A DNA stretch of 5,347 nt, taken from assembly GCA_043809265.1 (NCBI GenBank), contig JAZDDY010000058.1, forward strand, positions 1-5,347, written 5' to 3'. The translations under genes were made by a program, and so were the position numbers. This document shows positions 1-4,155 of the stretch, piece by piece. Position 1 is the first letter of the stretch. Every line of letters starts with the position of its first letter. The DNA comes from JAPLVS01 sp043809265. Its GTDB lineage: Archaea > Iainarchaeota > Iainarchaeia > Iainarchaeales > DTGL01. The notes beneath the pieces were generated by a model, which saw only the letters and a list, made by a program, of their open reading frames with translations, searched no databases and had not been told where the DNA came from.

Positions 1-782
1 CCCTTGACGGAAACCGCGCCTTGACTGATTACAACCGCGGGAAAGGCACTTGCGATAAGGTCATTGCGAACCTCAAAAAAATCAAAAGGGAAGGTTTCAA
101 GGGGGAATTGATTGCAAGAATGACTGTCACCGAAAAAACAAACATTTATTCCGCTGTCAAGCACCTTGTTTCAAACAAGGAAGTCCCTTTTACTTCGGTG
201 CACTGGCAGATGGACGCAAATTTCTGGAACGATTTTTCCCAGAGGAAAAAATTCAGTTCCTGGATTGAAAAAAACTATTTGCCGAACACCAAAAAACTCC
301 TTGAATTCTGGGTTTCCAAAATGAAAAAGGAAGGCAAAGTATTGCGCCTGTACCCTTTCCTCGACACAACCGAAGACCTCCTTCTCGGCAAAAAAAGCCT
401 GCTCCGCTGCGGTTCAGGCTATGCGAATTACAGCATCATGACAAACGGCTTCATTTCGCCGTGCCCGATAATGGCAGGCATGAAAGACTTTTATGTGGGG
501 CATATTGCGAAATCGAATCCTTTGAAATTGAAAAAAACCCTTGTTTCGGGCCAATGCCCTTCCTGTTCAATTTACGGTTTCTGCGGGGGCAGGTGCCTTT
601 ACTCCAACATTGTGAACCCCTGGCCAAAGGAAGGCAGGAACATGGTCTGCAAGTCAGTGAAAGGCTTTAGGGCAATGCTTTTGGAAGAATTGCCGGAAAT
701 AAAAAGGTTGATTGAAGAAAAAAGGATTTCCCTTGCCGATTTCGGGCACATCAAGTTCAACGGGTGCGAAATCATCCCCTGA
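1..782 (+). CDS. Putative peptide-modifying radical SAM/SPASM enzyme, 5'-truncated by the window edge
   Basis: The reading frame is open from base 3, so the gene begins outside the window; the Met at 21 is internal because the residues before it (LDGNRALTDYNRG) continue a conserved radical SAM segment. The CxxxCxxC iron-sulfur/SAM motif would be in the missing N-terminal part. The visible C-terminal half has a SPASM-like auxiliary cluster region: Cys codons at 408-410 (CGSGYANYS), 462-464 (SPCPIM), 555-557 and 564-566 (CPSC), 582-584 and 594-596 (CGGRC) and 648-650. This pattern ligates extra Fe-S clusters in enzymes that modify ribosomally made peptides. The wording around CGSGYANYS and PCPIMAGMKDFYVGHI recalls an archaeal family annotated as putative peptide-modifying rSAM (AF0577-like), recognised from memory. 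The natural substrate is unknown and no small precursor-peptide gene is visible downstream. The radical SAM/SPASM class is secure; the peptide substrate is inferred from the family. Confidence 0.85.
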   Translation, partial: LDGNRALTDYNRGKGTCDKVIANLKKIKREGFKGELIARMTVTEKTNIYSAVKHLVSNKEVPFTSVHWQMDANFWNDFSQRKKFSSWIEKNYLPNTKKLLEFWVSKMKKEGKVLRLYPFLDTTEDLLLGKKSLLRCGSGYANYSIMTNGFISPCPIMAGMKDFYVGHIAKSNPLKLKKTLVSGQCPSCSIYGFCGGRCLYSNIVNPWPKEGRNMVCKSVKGFRAMLLEELPEIKRLIEEKRISLADFGHIKFNGCEIIP

Positions 783-797
783 TTTTCCCTCCTGAAC

Positions 798-808
798 TAT
801 TTTTAAAT
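798..808 (+). promoter_or_regulatory. TATA-like promoter element for the three-domain lipoprotein gene
   Basis: The T/A-rich run TATTTTTAAAT lies in the 70-base gap after the radical SAM gene. An archaeal TATA box here predicts a transcript start near 828-833, giving a 5' leader of about 20-25 nt that contains the ribosome binding site. It suggests that the lipoprotein gene can be transcribed independently of the upstream gene. No other structure is seen in this gap. Confidence 0.55.
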
Positions 809-840
809 CCCATCCTGCAGGTTATTTACCTCATCTACCA

Positions 841-847
841 AGGAGGG
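841..847 (+). promoter_or_regulatory. Strong Shine-Dalgarno site for the lipoprotein gene
   Basis: AGGAGGG sits five bases before the ATG at 853 and is complementary to the conserved 16S rRNA 3' tail. It fixes this ATG as the start, in agreement with the signal peptide beginning directly at that Met. Confidence 0.8.
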
Positions 848-852
848 ATTCA

Positions 853-2202
853 ATGAAACGATTCGTTATTCTTTCGCTTTTAGCGATTTTAATCCTGTTC
901 GCGGGATGCACCGATATTTCGGGAAGCGCAAAGGCAGGCAATTTCGGGAATTCTGCCAAAGACCAGCAGATACTCAATTATTTCAAAACCAAGTACGGCG
1001 ATTTGTCAATCAAGGGCAATAACCCGCGCATAATCGAGCCTTTGATGGCGACTTCAATAACTGATTACATCCCTGCGGACATTGTAAGCAAATACTCGAA
1101 AAGCACGCAGAAACTTTACGTGTGGTTTGTCTACGATGATTTCAGCGAAGGCGACACAATCGAAGTGAAATGGGTTTACAAGGGCGACGGCACGACAATC
1201 CACACTTTTTCGGAAAAAACAGGCCCTGATTTCGGGAGAGCTTCTTTTTCGCTCGAAATGCCTGACAGCGGATGGCCTGTAGGGAAATACAGCGTAACCA
1301 TAAGCGGCAAAGGCGTTTCAGCGACAGTCGACTTTGAGATAATCGACGGTGCGACAGTAAGCGAACCTATCCCGTTCCTTGGAGCTGTGCCGCAGCCGAC
1401 TCCTTCGGCTACGCCGGAAGCAACAGCAACACCGGCAGCAATCGAACCGACACCGACGCCAGTGCAGGATGAACTGCTCTACTCCAACTCCAATATCGGC
1501 GGCTGCAGTTACACCGACACAAGCACAATCGTGCTTGAAGAGGATGCCCATATCTCAAAGCTGAGGATGTGGTATTACTGGAACCAGGGCGAAACAACCC
1601 TTTCTTTCACCCTTAAAAAAGGCGAAGAAGTCGTCGACCAGGGCAACCTTGAAAGGGCTTCCTGCGATCCCTACCAGACAAGCTGGTGCGAAGCAAATTA
1701 TTACCCTGACAAGGACTTCACAGCAGGCACCTATGTGCTGAAGGCAGGGATAGCAAGGCTGTGCCAGAATTCAGAGAGCCAGGGCAACGGAATGTACATG
1801 GTTTTCGGGAAAAAGCTCGGCACAACAACGCCTTCGCCTGAGGTAACCCCTGCGGCCCAGCCGACAGCGGCAATAGGCTCGCAGACCTCAAGCGGCTTCA
1901 CTGTCCAGGAACTTGGCTGCTCTTTTACAGGCAGCTGGTCCTCTAACTGGGGCGACATGGAATTCAAGCAGGACGGAAGCAAGGTGACAGCAACCTACAC
2001 CTATGATTCAGGCAAAATCGATGCTGTCATATCAGGCAACATCCTTATAGGGAAATGGTCCGAAGCGCCGTCCTATGCTGAACCAGGCGATGCAGGCGAT
2101 GTGGAATTGGAGCTTTCCACTGACTGCAAGTCCTTCACAGGCAACTGGCGCTACGGCACAGGCGGCGCCTGGAGCGGCGGCTGGACTGGCACAAAGAAGT
2201 GA
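853..2202 (+). CDS. Secreted three-domain lipoprotein with Thr/Pro linkers
   Basis: 449 residues. The N-terminus is a lipoprotein signal: Lys-Arg, a hydrophobic core and a lipobox LFAGC with Cys19 as the likely lipidated residue, so the protein should be anchored on the outer face of the membrane. Domain 1 (about 60-165) looks like an Ig-like beta domain (LYVWFVYDDF, then GWPVGKYSVTI) and has no Cys. A Thr/Pro/Ala linker (about 178-205) leads to domain 2 (about 207-322), also predicted beta-rich, with Cys218, 271, 279 and 304 that could form two disulfides. A second linker (about 323-345) leads to domain 3 (about 350-449), with recurring G-x-W motifs (TGSW, IGKW, TGNW, GGW) and Cys356/Cys425 as a possible disulfide. 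No catalytic motif is recognised; a binding or surface-structural role is the most that can be inferred. It is separated by 70 bases from the radical SAM gene and seems to have its own promoter. Confidence 0.87.
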   Translation: MKRFVILSLLAILILFAGCTDISGSAKAGNFGNSAKDQQILNYFKTKYGDLSIKGNNPRIIEPLMATSITDYIPADIVSKYSKSTQKLYVWFVYDDFSEGDTIEVKWVYKGDGTTIHTFSEKTGPDFGRASFSLEMPDSGWPVGKYSVTISGKGVSATVDFEIIDGATVSEPIPFLGAVPQPTPSATPEATATPAAIEPTPTPVQDELLYSNSNIGGCSYTDTSTIVLEEDAHISKLRMWYYWNQGETTLSFTLKKGEEVVDQGNLERASCDPYQTSWCEANYYPDKDFTAGTYVLKAGIARLCQNSESQGNGMYMVFGKKLGTTTPSPEVTPAAQPTAAIGSQTSSGFTVQELGCSFTGSWSSNWGDMEFKQDGSKVTATYTYDSGKIDAVISGNILIGKWSEAPSYAEPGDAGDVELELSTDCKSFTGNWRYGTGGAWSGGWTGTKK

Positions 2203-2221
2203 AAACCGGCAAACGCAATAT

Positions 2222-2231
2222 CTTTTATAAA
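2222..2231 (+). promoter_or_regulatory. TATA-like promoter element for the C/D box sRNA
   Basis: CTTTTATAAA is a good archaeal TATA-box match just after the stop of the lipoprotein gene. Its centre is about 25 bases upstream of the C box at 2253, so transcription would begin almost exactly at the 5' end of the proposed guide RNA. No protein gene starts downstream on this strand, so this promoter otherwise has no obvious purpose. Confidence 0.55.
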
Positions 2232-2249
2232 GAATCAGAGCCATTCACT

Positions 2250-2308
2250 ATGGCGATGACGATTCCATTTTCTGATACCAAATGATGATTGAATCCAATT
2301 CCGAGCCG
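2250..2308 (+). ncRNA. Candidate C/D box guide sRNA (2'-O-methylation guide)
   Basis: Four boxes occur in the right order and spacing: C box GCGATGA (2253-2259), D' box CTGA (2272-2275), C' box ATGATGA (2282-2288) and D box CCGA (2301-2304). Both guide intervals, C to D' and C' to D, are exactly 12 nt, the spacing typical of archaeal sRNPs built with L7Ae, Nop5 and fibrillarin; the D'-C' spacer is 6 nt. D' and C' match consensus. The C box has C for U at its second position and the D box has C for U at its second position; both leave the two sheared G-A pairs of the kink-turn possible. By the box-plus-five rule the guides would direct methylation of U in AAAAUGGAAUCG and of G in AAUUGGAUUCAA. 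A clear terminal stem is not visible, which is the main weakness. A TATA box lies at the correct distance upstream. Confidence 0.68.
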
Positions 2309-2318
2309 ATTTAACAAT

Positions 2319-2927
2319 TCAATCGAAAAGCTCTTTTTTAAGTATTATTTTGTTCGTCAGGCCGTAACTGTGCTTTTCAAGCACGCCCTTTGCCTCAAGC
2401 CTTTTGATTGCCCTGTGCACTTGCACTTTGCTCATGCCTGTTTCCTTTGCAAGTTTTGCCTGTGCCATCTCGAAATTCGATTTTTTGAGCGCATCAATCA
2501 CCTTTTTCTCGTCCGGCAGGAGCAGGTTGTTGGCTGTTTCCTGCTTTATCTTCTTTATTTCCTTCTTCCTTATAAGGTTCCAGATTGAAAGCCCTGCGAG
2601 AATTGAAAGGAGGCCGCCAAAAAGCCATGACAACGCAATCGGTGACAGAATGCCTGCAAGCGGCTCCTGGGAGGCAGCCCTTGTAGCCAAAGCAAAGTTT
2701 GAGTCCTGGGCCCTCATGCGATTGGCATCGTCAGGGCGGTTGAAATCATCGACCCTCCTTCCGAATCCCTGACCTTCGACAGGGAAGCCGATAAGCTCTG
2801 TCCTCCAGACCACGGTGTATGCCTGTAGTGCAAACGAGAGAATGGAATAGCCGCCATAAAGGAAGCAAAAGACCATTATTGCCACATATTTCCCGTCTGA
2901 ATGCAGAAAGGTTTCAAGTGGTTTCAT
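2319..2927 (-). CDS. Membrane-anchored winged-helix transcriptional regulator
   Basis: 202 residues on the minus strand. There are two predicted membrane spans, about residues 14-38 (YVAIMVFCFLYGGYSILSF onward) and 91-117 (ILSPIALSWLFGGLLSILAG onward), with a loop of about 50 polar residues between them. A basic stretch (RKKEIKKIK, 120-128) follows span 2 and places the C-terminus in the cytoplasm by the positive-inside rule, so the loop should face outward. Residues about 135-199 form a winged helix: LLLPDEKKVIDALKK, then AQAKLAKETGMSKVQVHRAI as the helix-turn-helix, then LEAKGVLEKHSYGLTNKIIL as the wing. This layout matches predicted membrane-associated regulators of the COG2512 type, common in archaea. 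The ligand and targets are unknown. It is divergent from the ABC operon across 134 bases, which makes that operon and its own gene the first candidate targets. The gene is convergent with the lipoprotein gene, with the sRNA candidate between them. Confidence 0.88.
   Translation of the reverse strand: MKPLETFLHSDGKYVAIMVFCFLYGGYSILSFALQAYTVVWRTELIGFPVEGQGFGRRVDDFNRPDDANRMRAQDSNFALATRAASQEPLAGILSPIALSWLFGGLLSILAGLSIWNLIRKKEIKKIKQETANNLLLPDEKKVIDALKKSNFEMAQAKLAKETGMSKVQVHRAIKRLEAKGVLEKHSYGLTNKIILKKELFD
2334..2339 (+). terminator. Possible oligo-T terminator for the + strand sRNA
   Basis: A run of six T on the + strand begins 30 bases beyond the D box. Archaeal RNA polymerase can stop at such runs without a hairpin. 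The run lies over the last codons of the minus-strand regulator gene, where it encodes lysines, so it could be coding sequence only. Confidence 0.3.
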
Positions 2928-2932
2928 GTTTC

Positions 2933-2937
2933 ATCAC
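2933..2937 (-). promoter_or_regulatory. Ribosome binding site of the membrane regulator
   Basis: On the minus strand GTGAT lies five bases before the ATG (2927-2925). It pairs with the AUCAC part of the archaeal 16S tail rather than the more usual CCUCC part, so it is a weaker but recognisable site. It supports this ATG as the start. Confidence 0.45.
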
Positions 2938-2982
2938 ATTTCAAAAGCCCATAACAAGGGTTTCATGCCGTTACAGGCAGGA

Positions 2983-3030
2983 CTAATAATAGTTGCAATG
3001 TATTTATTTGATTTGTATCTTATTTAAATT
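2983..3030. promoter_or_regulatory. AT-rich divergent promoter region between regulator and ABC operon
   Basis: This part of the 134-base divergent gap carries several TATA-like elements. TATTTAAATT (3021-3030) on the + strand predicts a start near 3050, just ahead of the ABC ATPase start at 3062. For the minus-strand gene, candidates are CTATTATTA (about 2984-2992, start near 2962) and AAATAAATA (about 3001-3009). The TTTAAA core at 3023-3028 is palindromic and could serve both directions. The exact boxes used cannot be decided by eye. Confidence 0.5.
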
Positions 3031-3061
3031 GTTTGCATTCTTTTTGAACGGGGTTTTTGAA

Positions 3062-3763
3062 TTGGATAAAACTGTACTTGAACTCAGGGATGTCTGGAAG
3101 GTTTACAAGCTTGGCGACGTTGAAGTCCCCGCCTTGAGGGGCATCAACTTCAAGGTCAGGCAGGGCGAGTTTGTGGCAGTGGTTGGCGCTTCAGGCAGCG
3201 GCAAATCGACCGCATTGAACATGATTGGCGCGCTTGACATTCCGACCAAAGGCGAGATTTTTTTGGACGGGACAGAGATTTCAAGGCTGCCTGAATCCAA
3301 ACTGGCAAGGATAAGGGGCAAGAAAATAGGTTTTGTGTTCCAGACCTTCAATCTCTACCCGACCATAAATGTTTACGAGAACATCGCATTGCCTATGAAG
3401 ATTCACGAATTCGACAAGGAAACGATAAAGAAAAAAACAGGGGAGTTGGCAGGCCTTGTCGGGCTTTCAAACAGGCTGACCCATCTTCCCGGCCAGCTTT
3501 CAGGCGGGGAAAGGCAGAGGGTGGCGATCGCAAGGGCGCTTTCGACAGACCCGCCGATAATCCTTGCAGACGAGCCGACAGGAAACCTTGACACAAAAAC
3601 AAGCCATGAAATACTGAAGCTTATTTCCGGCCTCCACGATGAGCAGGGAAAAACCATAATCCTTGTGACGCACGAGGCGGACATTGCCGCTTATGCCGAA
3701 AGGCGGGTCGAATTGAGCGACGGGCAAGTAAAATCAGATGCAAAGGGAGGGAGAAAAAAATGA
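3062..3763 (+). CDS. ABC transporter ATP-binding protein, LolD/MacB type
   Basis: 233 residues from the TTG at 3062. All ABC ATPase motifs are intact: Walker A GASGSGKST (residues 42-50), Q-loop Gln94 (FVFQTFNLYP), signature LSGGE (146-150, LSGGERQRVAIARAL), Walker B IILADE with Asp170 and Glu171, D-loop GNLD (174-177) and switch His204 (ILVTHEAD). The sequence is typical of the MacB/LolD/SalX group (COG1136), whose dimers power FtsX-like permeases that extrude peptides or lipoproteins or do mechanical work on envelope partners. An ATG at 2993 is in frame, but it would add a 23-residue hydrophobic tail absent from the family and would put the TATA box inside the gene; the TTG gives the normal family length. 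The gene overlaps the next by ATGA, which implies coupled translation. Its permease is not in the window. Confidence 0.93.
   Translation: MDKTVLELRDVWKVYKLGDVEVPALRGINFKVRQGEFVAVVGASGSGKSTALNMIGALDIPTKGEIFLDGTEISRLPESKLARIRGKKIGFVFQTFNLYPTINVYENIALPMKIHEFDKETIKKKTGELAGLVGLSNRLTHLPGQLSGGERQRVAIARALSTDPPIILADEPTGNLDTKTSHEILKLISGLHDEQGKTIILVTHEADIAAYAERRVELSDGQVKSDAKGGRKK
3745..3753 (+). promoter_or_regulatory. Shine-Dalgarno site for the small lipoprotein, inside the ABC gene
   Basis: GGGAGGGAG within the last codons of the ABC ATPase gene lies about seven bases before the ATG at 3760. It supports that ATG, which overlaps the ABC stop codon in the sequence ATGA. Confidence 0.75.
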
Positions 3764-4155
3764 AGCCGGCAAAGGTTTTGCTTGCAGTCCTTTTGGTTTC
3801 CGACCTCCTGGTTTGCTTTTCCGGATGCGCCGAACAGGCTGCTGAAAAAAGCCCATTTGGGCAGCAGCCCGCTGGCGGCGCCAGGGGCGGCAGGCCGGGC
3901 GGCAGGGATTTCAACGGGATGCGGCCTGACTGGAACAGCCCTGATTTCAACGGTCGTCCGCCGGGCGGCATGGATGAGAACCGTTTCTTGGATATGATCA
4001 GGCAACGGCTCGGCCTTCCGGCCGAAGCCGCGGTTTCAGACATAAAGCAGGCGCTCGGCCTGCCTGAAACCGCGTCTGTTGAGGAAGTGAGGCAGTCATT
4101 CTTTGAAAAGTTCGGAGGAGATTTTAACATGGAACGGAGGGTTTACAATGAATAA
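3760..4155 (+). CDS. Small lipoprotein with Gly/Arg/Pro-rich linker and LGLP tandem repeat
   Basis: 131 residues; the family is not recognised. The N-terminus is a lipoprotein signal with lipobox FSGC and Cys23 as the predicted lipidated residue; Asp15 inside the hydrophobic stretch is unusual. Residues about 30-71 are low complexity, rich in Gly, Arg, Pro, Asn and Asp (GGARGGRPGGRDFNG, then PDFNGRPPGG), and are probably an extended tether. Residues 72-120 look helical and contain two back-to-back 15-residue units beginning LGLP (84-98 and 99-113). The tail is FFEKFGGDF and a short charged end. It lies between the ABC ATPase (4-base overlap) and the CARDB-like secreted protein (8-base overlap), so it is probably made together with them and works outside the membrane as part of the same system. 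Whether it is a substrate, an adaptor or a permease partner cannot be told. Confidence 0.82.
   Translation: MKPAKVLLAVLLVSDLLVCFSGCAEQAAEKSPFGQQPAGGARGGRPGGRDFNGMRPDWNSPDFNGRPPGGMDENRFLDMIRQRLGLPAEAAVSDIKQALGLPETASVEEVRQSFFEKFGGDFNMERRVYNE
4009..4098 (+). repeat. Two tandem 45-base coding repeats (LGLP units)
   Basis: The units encode LGLPAEAAVSDIKQA and LGLPETASVEEVRQS. Seven of 15 positions are identical (Leu, Gly, Leu, Pro, Ala, Val, Gln) and most others are conservative (Asp/Glu, Ile/Val, Lys/Arg). Each unit reads as a turn followed by a short amphipathic helix. DNA similarity is lower than protein similarity, so this is an old duplication kept by selection. Confidence 0.75.
4136..4141 (+). 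promoter_or_regulatory. Shine-Dalgarno site fixing the start of the last gene
   Basis: GGAGGG lies six bases before the ATG at 4148, inside the end of the small lipoprotein gene. It supports an 8-base overlap (ATGAATAA) between the two genes and hence coupled translation. Confidence 0.75.

Noticed and set aside
1318..1597. Minus- and plus-strand open frames rich in Arg, Cys, Gln and His over the first linker of the lipoprotein
   Set aside because: They arise from the repetitive Thr/Pro/Ala codons of the linker read in other frames and lack ribosome binding sites.
2250..2285. An 11-codon open frame (MAMTIPFSDTK) starting at the ATG at 2250, suitably placed after the TATA box
   Set aside because: It is very short, and its bases are better explained by the ordered C, D' and C' boxes of the guide RNA. 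It has no Shine-Dalgarno site, although a leaderless micropeptide cannot be fully excluded.
2289..2588. A 99-residue + strand open frame opposite the regulator gene
   Set aside because: Its composition (Phe-, Cys- and His-rich) is that of an antisense shadow, whereas the minus strand encodes clear membrane spans and a winged helix.
2931..2937. A perfect C-box-like GTGATGA on the minus strand ahead of the regulator start
   Set aside because: No D or D' box follows at 12 nt. The bases are better read as the ribosome binding site of the regulator.
3621..4130. A 169-residue minus-strand open frame across the end of the ABC gene and the small lipoprotein
   Set aside because: It overlaps two well-supported + strand genes with matching Shine-Dalgarno sites and shows no recognisable domain.
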